A stretch of 33,634 nucleotides of DNA, taken from positions 1-33,634 of the IMG/VR virus record IMGVR_UViG_3300032954_000049. The stretch is one strand, 5' to 3'. Of the stretch, positions 1 through 7,004 are shown in pieces. Below the pieces are notes generated by a model. It did not search any database and had not been told where the DNA came from. It saw nothing but the letters and a program-made list of their open reading frames with translations. The DNA comes from a virus. A program made the translations under genes and the position numbers. The stretch's first letter is position 1; every line of letters starts with the position of its first letter.

Positions 1-42
1 ATAGATGGATTTTGCTGGGTATGCGGCGCTGGGTGACATAAC

Positions 43-411
43 ATGACTAAAGCACAGTATCAACGTAGAATGCGCTGGCTGCGTGAGCATCCGCAGGAAC
101 ACCGGGGCCGCCGCAAGCACGGCATCCATCGCCACCCGCACTATCAGACTCTCGCGAAGGTCACGCGCTTGGGGCCGCGCCGCTTTCCGTTCGGTATGTA
201 CGTACCCGGCACGATCCTCACTGAGGAACTGATCGAGCGCGGCTTGCGTACTGGCGGTGCGCCGTGGATATTCGAGCGTGCGATCGAAGTGCGCGAGGAA
301 CGAATCAAGGCGCGCGAGAAGCGCGGCTGGCTCAAGCCGTTTCTCGAACTATTCAGACGCCCGCGCAATTATTACGGGCAGGGGTCGCCCGTGAAGGTGG
401 TCGACAAGTAG
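43..411 (+). CDS. Hypothetical basic protein upstream of terminase
   Basis: I do not recognise this 122-residue protein. It is rich in Arg and Lys, with an Arg/His-rich N-terminal third and a charged helical stretch around residues 78-105. Its position just upstream of the packaging array and terL is where a terminase small subunit often lies, but no small-terminase motif is visible, so that role is only a guess. The last dozen residues (GQGSPV...) are encoded by a copy of the dispersed R element (376-397). That copy lacks one C relative to the consensus. Restoring the C would carry the frame past the stop at 409 into the periodic array, so the annotated end may be a frameshift. The ATG has no strong ribosome binding site. 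Confidence 0.6.
   Translation: MTKAQYQRRMRWLREHPQEHRGRRKHGIHRHPHYQTLAKVTRLGPRRFPFGMYVPGTILTEELIERGLRTGGAPWIFERAIEVREERIKAREKRGWLKPFLELFRRPRNYYGQGSPVKVVDK
376..397 (-). repeat. R element copy 1 (reverse, in coding sequence)
   Basis: Reverse-orientation copy of the dispersed R element. It lacks one C of the CCCC arm and has one extra A near its end. It is read as part of the C-terminal tail of the 43-411 protein (residues GQGSPV). Confidence 0.7.
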
Positions 412-422
412 CTGTACTGGAT

Positions 423-1029
423 GAGCAATCCGCGATTTCCGAGCGAGTCGAAGCCGACGATGAAATCGAAGCTTCAAGAACGAGCCGATGGGTGTGAGAA
501 GCCCGTTACAGAGAAGCGAGCCGTTATGGGCGGGAAGCCCGGCACAGAGAAGCGAGCCGCGTAAGAACAGAAAGCCGTATGCGGAGAGCGAGCCGTTCGG
601 TGTGAGGAACCCGCTGGAAACGAGCGAGCCGTTAGAGAGAAGAAACCCGGATGTAGGAGAGCGAGCCGCAAAGAGGAAGAAAACCAACCCGCGAGAGCGA
701 GCCGTGAGCGCCAAGGAAACTGCTACAGACGTGCGAGTCGGCGAAGCTGAGAAAACCGTCTGGTTCGAGCGAGCCGATTATTGGGAGAAAACCGGGATAA
801 CAGAGCGAGCCGCTCACGCAGAGAAATCCGCTCCTTCAGAGCGAGCCGAGCGAGCAAGAGGAGGCAGTAACAACCGAGCGAGCCGACAGTGTAGAGGCAA
901 CCGACGCAGCCGAGTGAGCCGTCGAACCTGAGGAATCCGCGTCCTAGAAGCGAGCCGAGCGAGCAAAGTAAACCGAAGACGCTGAGCGAGCCGTAATCTG
1001 AGAGAAAACCGGACTTCCTGAGCGCGCCT
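423..1029. repeat. Periodic 18/36-bp array upstream of terL
   Basis: Two 10-bp boxes alternate every 18 bp. Box A (GAGCGAGCCG) starts at 441, 478, 514, 550, 586, 622, 659, 695, 731, 767, 803, 839, 876, 912, 948, 984 and 1020. The step is 36 bp except three steps of 37. Box B (consensus near GAGAAAACCG) starts 18 bp after each A box, and one more lies at 423. The 8-bp spacers vary freely. Twelve of the 17 A boxes keep the 8-mer GCGAGCCG exactly. Read as codons the array gives ERAxxx-EKTxxx hexapeptides. However, the three +1 steps and several stops break that frame, and variation among B boxes falls at first and second codon positions while third positions stay fixed, which is opposite to coding selection. 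A packaging (pac) site, a protein-binding iteron array, or a decayed repeat gene are all possible. Confidence 0.85.
488..931 (+). CDS. Low-confidence open frame through the periodic array
   Basis: This frame stays open for 147 codons because it runs through the 36-bp array, whose period is a multiple of three. It reads SEP-type units in its first part and ERA/EKT hexapeptides after the +1 step at 659. The encoded peptide therefore changes character when the array phase slips. There is no good ribosome binding site and no recognisable domain. I list it only because it could be a repeat protein or the remnant of one. The array features argue that the DNA, not the peptide, is conserved. Confidence 0.2.
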   Translation: MGVRSPLQRSEPLWAGSPAQRSEPRKNRKPYAESEPFGVRNPLETSEPLERRNPDVGERAAKRKKTNPRERAVSAKETATDVRVGEAEKTVWFERADYWEKTGITERAAHAEKSAPSERAERARGGSNNRASRQCRGNRRSRVSRRT

Positions 1030-1051
1030 CTTCACGGGGCGACCCCTGCCA
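1030..1051 (+). repeat. R element copy 2 (before terL)
   Basis: Forward copy with one mismatch in the left flank (CTTCAC for CCTCAC). It sits between the last array unit and the terL start, and is followed by CAGTATATAAC. R copy 3 is followed by a similar CAGTATACAAC a few bases further on. Confidence 0.85.
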
Positions 1052-1066
1052 GTATATAACCGGAGT

Positions 1067-2560
1067 GTGGAGAAGCAGCCCGAGATAGTTCTGGATTTAT
1101 ACACGCCGCACCGGGCGCAGATGGTGCTGCACAATTGCCCGGCGCGGTTTCGCTCGGCGGCCATGGGTCGGCGCTTCGGCAAGACCCTCGCCTGCTCCAA
1201 CGAAATCATCAAGGCTGCGATCGACCGCCCGGGCTCGATGAACTGGTGGGTCGCCCCGGTCTTCCGGCAGACCGAGATTGCATACTCCATGGTCGAGAAG
1301 GCGCTCGTGCCTACCGGCCTCATCGCGAAGCACCAGAAGTCACTGGATCGCTTCATTCTCGTCAACGGCTCCATAATCGAATTCCACAGCGTGGGTAATG
1401 AGCCGGACAGGCTCAGAGGCCCCGGCATCGACTTCCTCGTCATGGACGAGTGCGCGATGCTCCTGAAGAAAGTCTGGGAAGAGATCTTGAGGCCGACCGT
1501 CGCCGACCGCATGGGCCGCGTGATCTTCATCTCGACGCCGAAGGGCCGCAACTGGTTCTTCGACATGTTCCAAGCCGGACAGGCCGGTCTGCGCGGCGAA
1601 GAACTCTACAAAGACTACGCCTCGTTCAACTTCCCGACCGCGATGAATCCATTCATCCCCGAGGACGAGATCGAGGATGCCCGGCGCAAGCTTCCCGCCG
1701 ACGTGTTCCGGCAGGAGTGGCTTGCCGAATTCCTCGAAGAGTCTGCCGGTGTCTTCCGAGGCATCAAAGCTTGCATCTGCCGCGTGTGGGATGAAGCTGC
1801 GCCGTTCTTCTCTCCCACTCACAATCTGCCGTACGTCAACGGTCACACTTACGTCATCGGCTGGGATCCGGCAAAGCACACCAACTTCTCCGTGCTGACC
1901 GTGATGGACAAGGCGGCGCGCGAGGTGGTGGCGTTCGAGCGCTTCAACAAGATCGACTGGAGCTTCCAGCTAGGCCGCATGAAGGCGCTGGCCGCGTCTT
2001 ACCGGGCCAACGTCATCATGGACGCGACCGGCGTCGGCGACCCTCTGGTTTCGCAGGCGCGCACGATGCTGAACCCGCTCGGGCTCGGCGTGACGCCGAT
2101 CACTTTCTCGAACACGTCGAAGAACGAATACATCGAGGCGCTCGCGATCGCGGTAGAGCAGACACGCATCCACTATCCTGATATACCTGAATTGATCGCC
2201 GAGCTTGAACTGTTTCAATATGAATACACGAAATCACGACACGTCGTTTACTCCGCGCCGGAAGGCTTCAACGACGACTGCGTCCTCTCGCTCTCGCTCG
2301 CGTACTCCGGCTGCTCCAAGTCCGGTTTCTTTGAGGATCTGGTTGTACCGTCTGTCGGTGCGCTGTCCGCGATGAAGGAAGAGCCCCTGAGCTTGGGCGG
2401 TGGAATCCAGATCGACGCGCTCGCGCTGCTCTACAATCCGGAACTGGCCAACGCGATCAACGCGACCGGGAAGCCTGATCCGCAAGCTGGCTGGACGTGG
2501 GATCCGCTCTCGCACACCATCAAGTATCCCGATGGGCGCTCGCGGATGCTGCTCTTCTGA
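1067..2560 (+). CDS. terL: Terminase large subunit
   Basis: This is the DNA-packaging motor ATPase and headful nuclease, which docks on the portal vertex. Residues 34-40 (GRRFGKT) form the Walker A-like motif. The stretch ending D127-E128 (IDFLVMDE) is Walker B with the catalytic Glu, and ISTPKG at 155-160 is the coupling motif. The RNase H-like nuclease follows, with D267 (GWDPA), D319 (MDATGVGD) and the D403-D404 pair (FNDDC) as metal ligands. At 497 residues it is full length for the family. The GTG at 1067 is chosen because typical TerL N-termini begin close to the 'TPHRAQ' segment; the only nearby Shine-Dalgarno-like bases (GGAG) are too close to be a normal site. It lies directly after the array and R copy 2. 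Confidence 0.95.
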   Translation: MEKQPEIVLDLYTPHRAQMVLHNCPARFRSAAMGRRFGKTLACSNEIIKAAIDRPGSMNWWVAPVFRQTEIAYSMVEKALVPTGLIAKHQKSLDRFILVNGSIIEFHSVGNEPDRLRGPGIDFLVMDECAMLLKKVWEEILRPTVADRMGRVIFISTPKGRNWFFDMFQAGQAGLRGEELYKDYASFNFPTAMNPFIPEDEIEDARRKLPADVFRQEWLAEFLEESAGVFRGIKACICRVWDEAAPFFSPTHNLPYVNGHTYVIGWDPAKHTNFSVLTVMDKAAREVVAFERFNKIDWSFQLGRMKALAASYRANVIMDATGVGDPLVSQARTMLNPLGLGVTPITFSNTSKNEYIEALAIAVEQTRIHYPDIPELIAELELFQYEYTKSRHVVYSAPEGFNDDCVLSLSLAYSGCSKSGFFEDLVVPSVGALSAMKEEPLSLGGGIQIDALALLYNPELANAINATGKPDPQAGWTWDPLSHTIKYPDGRSRMLLF

Positions 2561-2563
2561 TGC

Positions 2564-2592
2564 TTGACAGACTCGCCGCTACCGTGTACGCT
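2564..2592 (+). promoter_or_regulatory. Candidate sigma70-type promoter after terL
   Basis: A perfect TTGACA at 2564-2569 and a weak -10 (TACGCT, TAnnnT type) at 2587-2592 are 17 bp apart, just after the terL stop. The predicted transcription start falls within a base or two of the ATG at 2601, which has no Shine-Dalgarno, so the mRNA could be leaderless. The call rests on sequence match only. Confidence 0.35.
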
Positions 2593-2600
2593 GCACAGCT

Positions 2601-2765
2601 ATGCCGCCAAAAATAGTTCAGATCATGACTGCAGCGCCGGTTGGTGGTGCTGTGAGTGTTCTCGCCACCAAGCCCATACTCTTCGCGCTCAACGAAGACG
2701 GCGAGGTTTTCATAAGGGACTGGAGCAAAAAGAAATGGATCCCGATCGATAAGGCCGACGACTGA
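2601..2765 (+). CDS. Small hypothetical protein (54 aa)
   Basis: I do not recognise this 54-residue protein. It has a small-residue segment (APVGGAVSVLATKP) followed by a charged strand-like region ending in SKKKWIPIDKADD. Its stop overlaps the next ATG as TGATG (2763-2767), which supports it as a translated gene coupled to the downstream one. The start has no ribosome binding site but lies 8 bp after a TAnnnT hexamer, a leaderless-like layout. The conflicting frame at 2564-2752 gives a Cys/Arg-rich shadow. Confidence 0.6.
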   Translation: MPPKIVQIMTAAPVGGAVSVLATKPILFALNEDGEVFIRDWSKKKWIPIDKADD

Positions 2766-2989
2766 TGGCGAAGAGATCTAAATTCATCCGGCTTCATGGT
2801 ACCAAGGTGAAGGGAATTGTCTCGCTGCGCCACAAACGCATCTTCTCCATCACCGATACCGGAGATCATCGCATCGTTCACGTAGAAGGTAGTTCGATGG
2901 GTTACGAAGTCTACGATACGATCGATGAAATTGAAGCCATGTGCGACGGACGCAAGCGCGCTCCGAACCACAGCGCCGACGCGCGGTAA
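2765..2989 (+). CDS. Small hypothetical protein (74 aa)
   Basis: This 74-residue protein is unrecognised. It is basic at the N-terminus and then predicted mostly beta (KVKGIVSLRHKRIFSITD...HRIVHVEGSS), followed by an acidic helix (DTIDEIEAMCDG). The start overlaps the stop of the upstream small gene (TGATG), so the two are probably translationally coupled. Confidence 0.6.
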   Translation: MAKRSKFIRLHGTKVKGIVSLRHKRIFSITDTGDHRIVHVEGSSMGYEVYDTIDEIEAMCDGRKRAPNHSADAR

Positions 2990-3008
2990 GCTTCGAGAAG
3001 GTGCGGGA

Positions 3009-3239
3009 GTGCCGATCATTTACCAGTGGTGGTCTTCGCTGTCAGCCGACAAACCGGCGTCAGTCGACGAACCGGCGTCGACTGCCAGCACCTATGAGCA
3101 ACACTTTTGCACTATCTGTGGCCGCCCGATCGAGCGACATCGAAACCGTTGTATCTGCTGCGACATATTCTGGTTCCCGCCTCTATGCTGCCCGGGCTGC
3201 GAGTGCCGGTCGCACGAAACCGCCCACGACCCTAAGTAA
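3009..3239 (+). CDS. Small zinc-ribbon-like protein
   Basis: A 76-residue protein with a polar N-terminal third and a Cys-rich C-terminal half. The Cys pairs are CTIC, CICC and CCPGCEC, enough for one or two structural zinc sites of the ribbon or treble-clef kind. The GTG at 3009 is chosen because AGAAGG at about 2996-3001 gives a Shine-Dalgarno with 7-nt spacing. Earlier in-frame starts lie inside the upstream gene. It could bind nucleic acid or protein; nothing more specific is visible. Confidence 0.5.
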   Translation: MPIIYQWWSSLSADKPASVDEPASTASTYEQHFCTICGRPIERHRNRCICCDIFWFPPLCCPGCECRSHETAHDPK

Positions 3240-3275
3240 AACACCTGCCATTGCCATAAAACGCTGTACTTGATA

Positions 3276-3309
3276 CTCCTTCGGCTAGGGCGAAACCCAG
3301 CCGAAGGAG
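3276..3309 (+). promoter_or_regulatory. Hairpin that sequesters the ribosome binding site
   Basis: An 11-bp perfect stem (CTCCTTCGGCT at 3276-3286 with AGCCGAAGGAG at 3299-3309) continues with an inner GGG/CCC stem around a CGAAA loop. The 3' arm ends in AAGGAG, the Shine-Dalgarno of the gene at 3320, 10 nt before its ATG. Folding would hide the ribosome binding site, so this looks like a cis-acting translational switch. It has no T-tract and is not a standard terminator on the plus strand. Confidence 0.6.
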
Positions 3310-3319
3310 CAAGTGCGCG

Positions 3320-3508
3320 ATGGACTCGAACGTATGTCCGGCCTGTAAAGGCACCTGCGTAGTCGAGAATTCCCAACATGTGGTGCAGGCTTGCCCGGTC
3401 TGCGGTGGTTCCGGTCGGCGCGACGTGCCCGATTACCGGGATGAACATGCCAAGTCCGCGACCGTCTTTCCGGGCGTAATTCCTCTCAAAGACGAGATCA
3501 AAAAATGA
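3320..3508 (+). CDS. Small DnaJ-type zinc-ribbon protein
   Basis: A 62-residue protein with two Cys pairs in DnaJ-like spacing: CPACKGT near residues 6-12 and CPVCGGSG near residues 25-32. The charged tail has no visible domain. The paired CxxC knuckles should bind one zinc. Stand-alone DnaJ-like ribbons of this size are common in phages but their partner is usually unknown. Its ribosome binding site is held in the hairpin at 3276-3309, and its stop codon runs directly into the hairpin at 3507-3539, so its expression appears tightly bracketed. Confidence 0.65.
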   Translation: MDSNVCPACKGTCVVENSQHVVQACPVCGGSGRRDVPDYRDEHAKSATVFPGVIPLKDEIKK

Positions 3509-3539
3509 GAGGCCAGACACCAATGGCATCTGGCCTCTC
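3507..3539. terminator. Perfect 11-bp stem-loop after the zinc-ribbon gene
   Basis: GAGAGGCCAGA (3507-3517) pairs with TCTGGCCTCTC (3529-3539) around an 11-nt loop. The stem overlaps the stop codon. There is an A-run before it and no T-run after it, so as an intrinsic terminator it fits minus-strand transcription better. On the plus strand it may act as a weak terminator or an mRNA-stabilising 3' end. Confidence 0.55.
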
Positions 3540-3610
3540 CGTAACTGTTGCACCCGTGCTGGTTGACCGGGAGCCTTGTAGGGCCCCATTTAGGTCCAGC
3601 GCCGCGTGCC

Positions 3611-3633
3611 CCTCACGGTTACGACCCCTGCGA
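3611..3633 (+). repeat. R element copy 3 (diverged)
   Basis: Forward copy in which the GGGGC of the core is replaced by GGTTAC; the flanks CCTCAC and CGACCCCTGC remain. It lies upstream of the HNH gene and is a direct repeat of copy 4 at that gene's end. The stretch 3509-3679 otherwise has no gene; it also holds a small inverted repeat (ACACG/CGTGT) at about 3650-3668. Confidence 0.65.
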
Positions 3634-3679
3634 TCGTCAGTATACAACAACACGGTGCTATCGTGTCAAGAGGGGAGAG

Positions 3680-4180
3680 ATGAGAAAAATTCCACTCACC
3701 CATGGCAAGGTTGCTCTGGTCGACGACGAAGACTACGAACGCCTCAAGTACTTGCGGTGGTACGCGCACAAAGACCGCCACATATGGTATGCGCAGGCCC
3801 ATCACCCACGACATGGGACGGTTGTCATGCACCGCGTGATCCTCGGACTCGGTCGCGGGCGTCTCGTCCTGAGCGATCATATCGACGGCGATGGCTTGAA
3901 CAACCAGCGATCCAATCTGCGACGCGCGAACCCGCAGCAGAACGCCGTCAACCGACAGAAGCAAAGGAACAACACGTCCGGGTATCCCGGTGTGGCCTTA
4001 CACAAACCCACCGGGCGATGGGAAGCGAAAATTAGAGTGAATCGAGAACGCATCAGTCTCGGATATTTCAACACGCCTGAAGAGGCGGCGCGTGCCTACA
4101 TCGCAGCCGCGTTGAAGTATCGCGGCGAGTTCGCGCGTTGCTATCCAATTCCTCACGGGGCGACCCCTGCCAATGGCTGA
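3680..4180 (+). CDS. HNH homing endonuclease with AP2 domain
   Basis: This is a free-standing homing endonuclease that cuts a target lacking the gene so that repair copies the gene in. The HNH core spans about residues 48-92: VVMHRVILG with H51, then SDHIDGDGLNNQRSNL with D66-H67 and Asn residues of the final helix. An AP2/ERF DNA-binding domain follows at about 98-151 (SGYPGV, GRWEAKI, LGYFNTPEEAARAY). The start at 3680 has a strong GAGGGGAGAG ribosome binding site just upstream. The last residues (PHGATPANG) come from R copy 4, and the stop overlaps the portal ATG by 8 bp. With R copies 3 and 4 at its ends in direct orientation, the gene looks like a cassette inserted between the terminase region and the portal gene. 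Confidence 0.9.
   Translation: MRKIPLTHGKVALVDDEDYERLKYLRWYAHKDRHIWYAQAHHPRHGTVVMHRVILGLGRGRLVLSDHIDGDGLNNQRSNLRRANPQQNAVNRQKQRNNTSGYPGVALHKPTGRWEAKIRVNRERISLGYFNTPEEAARAYIAAALKYRGEFARCYPIPHGATPANG
4151..4172 (+). repeat. R element copy 4 (abuts portal start)
   Basis: Perfect forward copy with the GGGGCGACCCC core. It encodes the C-terminus of the HNH protein and ends one base before the portal ATG at 4173. The portal start has no other ribosome binding site. Confidence 0.95.
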
Positions 4181-6020
4181 GTTACCGAACCCGACGGGCG
4201 ACCCGGCTCTGAATGGCGCGATGCTGCGCCAGCCGGATGGCAACCGCTTTTTCGGCAACGCCGAGCTTGAAAAAGCGCGCGGCCTGCCCAGCGGTTTCTT
4301 CTCTGACTTCGATCAGGCGAAGAACGGACTCTTTCTTCCCAAAGACGTGATGGAAGGCGTCAACGGCCTTCTGAACGGCAATCTCGATAAAGCTGCTGCG
4401 CTCGCGCAGGAAGAGCGGCTCAACCGCAAGATGGGCGCGCTCTACTCGCTTATGTACTCGCTCTATACGACGTCGGCGCAGTGGGGATCCGCAGAGAAGT
4501 CATATGACACACCGACGCATCGACTGCTCCGTGAGATCTGGGCCAAGAGTTTGCTCGATCGCCTGATCGTCGCTTCGCGCATGCGCCAGCTTCGGCACGT
4601 CGCACGCCGCGTCACTGTACAGGGCCGCGAGAAAGGCTGGTACGTGACGCACATGCAGAGCAAAGACCCGAACTTCAAGATGACCAAGGATATCTTGGAT
4701 CGCTGCCGCGAAGTCGAGTTCATGCTCAACACGCCGAATGCCGAGCCGCATCCGACCGGCTTCCGCGACGTACTCATGAAGGCGGTTCAGGGTGAGTTAA
4801 TCATCGATCGCAAGGCGCTGGTCGTAGTCGAAAGGAATTCGCGCGGGAAGCCGCTCTCGTGGCATCTGCTTCCGCCGGACGACATCAAGCCCCGGTTCAA
4901 AGTCCTGCTCAAGTTCATGCTCGATTACAAGTGGACGACCGTCTCGCAGGCGGTAGTCAACATCAAGAACAAGTTCGGCGTTGATCTCACGGACAAGGCA
5001 TACATTCAGGAGATCGATGGCCGCGTGCTCGGTGCGTGGCGCTCGGATGAGATGTACGTCGACATCGTCAACCCGAGTGACGAGATCAACCGGCAGGGTT
5101 TCGGGATCTCGCCGCTGGAGAACTCGCTCGATTCGACGACGCTGCTCATCATGGGCATGCAATACAACAAGAACATCTTCCTCTCGAACTATCCCGAAGC
5201 CTTCCTCATTCTGAAGGGCGAGTTCAGCCCTGCTGGTCTCCAAGCATTCAAAAACATGATATATTCGGAGGTAGGCCCGCAAGGTAATCTCCGGCTCCCC
5301 GTTCTCCCCACCGGAAATTCCGAGTACGATGCCGAACTGCTGCGGCTGCGCGACACGATGACTGATATGCAGTTCGTGCAGCTTATCCGGCTCGCGATCT
5401 GTCTCAAGTGCGCCGCCTATGGGATGCACCCGGCGACCCTGAACTTCTCTCCCGATATGGGCGCGAGCACGACCGGCGTGATGGCGCAGGAAGAGACGCA
5501 GGAAGCGCAGATCGCGCTCGCGCAGGAAGAAGGATTCCATTCGCTGCTCGATACGATGTCGGATTGGTTCAACCGGTCTCTCATCTGGCCGTGGTACGAC
5601 GACCTGCATATGCGCTGGAACGTGGAAGACCAGCCGACCGAGGTCCAACGCATCGACCTCTGGACCAAGAAGCTCGCGATGGGCTCGACGGTCGACGAGT
5701 GGCGGCACGATGAGGGCCTGAGCACGCTGGAAGAGGCGACCGGCGGAAAAGTCAGCGGCGAATTTATCAACTCACCGTTCTTCTTCCAGCAGGTCGAGAC
5801 CCAGATGATGATGGACCAAGCTCAACAGCAGATGCAGCAGGAAGCCATGCGCGCTAGTGGCGAAGGCTTCGAAGGCGGCGCAGAAAAGCAGGGGATAGAG
5901 CAGAAGCAGGCGGCGACCAAAACAGTGCTCGCACGCACCAATAAGGGCGCGACGCCTAGACCGGGAAAACCGGGGGGAGCATCGCGCAATGGTGCCAAAC
6001 CGAAAGCAGCTTCAGAATAG
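4173..6020 (+). CDS. Portal protein
   Basis: The 12-fold portal ring at the capsid vertex through which TerL pumps DNA. At 615 residues it has the family layout: a long N-terminal clip/stem part, a central region with the typical GFGISPLENSLDSTTLL segment, then the ISP-like LNFSPDMGASTTGVMAQEET stretch and a C-terminal helical and Gln-rich, disordered tail (residues about 545-615). It comes after terL in the usual order, though separated by small genes and an HNH cassette. The start codon directly follows R copy 4, whose GGGGCGA lies roughly where a Shine-Dalgarno would be. The C-terminal end overlaps the next gene by 32 bp. Confidence 0.88.
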   Translation: MAELPNPTGDPALNGAMLRQPDGNRFFGNAELEKARGLPSGFFSDFDQAKNGLFLPKDVMEGVNGLLNGNLDKAAALAQEERLNRKMGALYSLMYSLYTTSAQWGSAEKSYDTPTHRLLREIWAKSLLDRLIVASRMRQLRHVARRVTVQGREKGWYVTHMQSKDPNFKMTKDILDRCREVEFMLNTPNAEPHPTGFRDVLMKAVQGELIIDRKALVVVERNSRGKPLSWHLLPPDDIKPRFKVLLKFMLDYKWTTVSQAVVNIKNKFGVDLTDKAYIQEIDGRVLGAWRSDEMYVDIVNPSDEINRQGFGISPLENSLDSTTLLIMGMQYNKNIFLSNYPEAFLILKGEFSPAGLQAFKNMIYSEVGPQGNLRLPVLPTGNSEYDAELLRLRDTMTDMQFVQLIRLAICLKCAAYGMHPATLNFSPDMGASTTGVMAQEETQEAQIALAQEEGFHSLLDTMSDWFNRSLIWPWYDDLHMRWNVEDQPTEVQRIDLWTKKLAMGSTVDEWRHDEGLSTLEEATGGKVSGEFINSPFFFQQVETQMMMDQAQQQMQQEAMRASGEGFEGGAEKQGIEQKQAATKTVLARTNKGATPRPGKPGGASRNGAKPKAASE

Positions 6021-6483
6021 AACCAATGTCTTGGCAGCGATCCTCACCGTCGTATTGCTTTATGGTCTACTCTTCATTGGCTGCGGATCGCAGCCGACAC
6101 CGCCGCCGACTCCTACACCCGTACCGACCGTCGCTCCGACGACCGTACCGACTCCTACTGTACCGACAGTCTACTTCGATCCGGGCTCTACACAGCTAAA
6201 GCCAACCGCCTCGGCGGTTTTGGATCCGATCGTAGCCAGCATGGCGGCCAACCCGAGCGCCGCACTAACAGTCAACGGATATACGTCGGCTATGGGTACG
6301 GAAACCGATGACATGACGCTGTCCATGCAACGAGATCAGGCTGTCGCGGAGTATCTGGAAGCGCATGGTGTACCGTCCACACGCATTACGCTGAGTGGCT
6401 ACGGCAAAACTGCGTTCGTCGCGACCAACAAGACACCACAGGGTCGCGCGCTCAATGACCGGGTCGAACTGATTGAAAAGTAA
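5989..6483 (+). CDS. OmpA-like (peptidoglycan-binding) lipoprotein
   Basis: A 164-residue exported protein. Residues 13-31 form a hydrophobic signal ending in a lipobox-like LLFIGC with C32. A Pro/Thr linker follows (35-60), then an OmpA/MotB C-terminal domain: VYFDPGST (61-68), RDQAVAEYLEAHGV (115-128), SGYGK (136-140) and GRALNDRVEL (152-161), the signature that binds meso-DAP peptidoglycan. The start at 5989 has a GGGGAG site 9 nt upstream. A phage-encoded OmpA-domain lipoprotein is unusual. It could tether the outer membrane to the wall, act with the endolysin, or alter the envelope against superinfection. The lipobox has Phe rather than Leu at -3, so lipid attachment is likely but not certain. 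Confidence 0.8.
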   Translation: MVPNRKQLQNRTNVLAAILTVVLLYGLLFIGCGSQPTPPPTPTPVPTVAPTTVPTPTVPTVYFDPGSTQLKPTASAVLDPIVASMAANPSAALTVNGYTSAMGTETDDMTLSMQRDQAVAEYLEAHGVPSTRITLSGYGKTAFVATNKTPQGRALNDRVELIEK

Positions 6484-6496
6484 AAAGGAGATCTTT

Positions 6497-6994
6497 ATGC
6501 GATCAAAATTAGTACCGAAGTTTGCTTTGATTCTCGCCTTGCTCTTTGCCGCCTGCTCGACGGCAAACAACACCTTCGACATCTGCTCTGCCGTGTCGGT
6601 AGTACAGACGCAGCAGACCGTGATCGAAGCTGCTGCTGTCACTCTGATCAGTCTCAAAGCCACCATACCGGCGAGCGAGATGGCCAAGGCCGCAGCGGCC
6701 TATGGAGCGTGGTATTCCACTCAGGGCCTGATCCAGTCGAGTCTGATCGCGGTCAATGACTCAGGCGGTTCTGGCATCACGATCCAGCAGTATGCTCAAT
6801 TGCTGGCTCAAGCGGTGCTGCTCGCAGGCGAGTTCATCGCGATATACAACTCGCTGGAGAAGACGCCGACCATTGCATCAGGCAAGGTGCAGATGGCTGC
6901 GGCTGCAGCACCGGGTTGCACCATGACAGATGCGCAGATCACCACTGCGCTTACTGCCAATCTCCAAACGTGGGCCCAGTTGGGCGGCCCGTGA
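6497..6994 (+). CDS. Putative lipoprotein, unknown function
   Basis: A 165-residue protein with a signal peptide ending LLFAAC (C20), followed by an Ala-rich, mostly helical body with a hydrophobic stretch (QYAQLLAQAVLLAGEFIAIY, residues about 96-115). The ATG at 6497 is chosen over an upstream frame because AAAAGGAG sits 6-7 nt before it. Directly following the OmpA-like lipoprotein and preceding small membrane proteins, it may be an outer-membrane lysis or exclusion component (o-spanin-like by position only). No family is recognised. Confidence 0.65.
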   Translation: MRSKLVPKFALILALLFAACSTANNTFDICSAVSVVQTQQTVIEAAAVTLISLKATIPASEMAKAAAAYGAWYSTQGLIQSSLIAVNDSGGSGITIQQYAQLLAQAVLLAGEFIAIYNSLEKTPTIASGKVQMAAAAAPGCTMTDAQITTALTANLQTWAQLGGP

Positions 6995-7004
6995 GGTATT
7001 TGCC

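Noticed and set aside
1-36. Possible C-terminal end of an upstream gene (reads ...CWVCGAG, stop at 34-36)
   Set aside because: Only eleven codons are visible and two other frames also reach stops nearby, so no frame can be chosen.
423-1029. Regular spacing resembling a CRISPR array
   Set aside because: The conserved boxes are only 10 bp with 8-bp variable gaps and the alternate box differs; there are no 25-40 bp near-identical repeats, no spacers of usual size and no cas genes.
814-1566. Minus-strand 250-codon frame across the array and terL
   Set aside because: Overlaps terL antisense and the array, with low-complexity Arg/Leu content and no start signal.
2564-2752. 62-codon frame after terL
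   Set aside because: The alternative frame at 2601-2765 has a natural composition and couples to the next gene by TGATG.
4797-5708. Minus-strand 303-codon frame opposite the portal gene
   Set aside because: Antisense of a strongly supported portal gene; composition is rich in Arg, Glu and His, as expected for a shadow.
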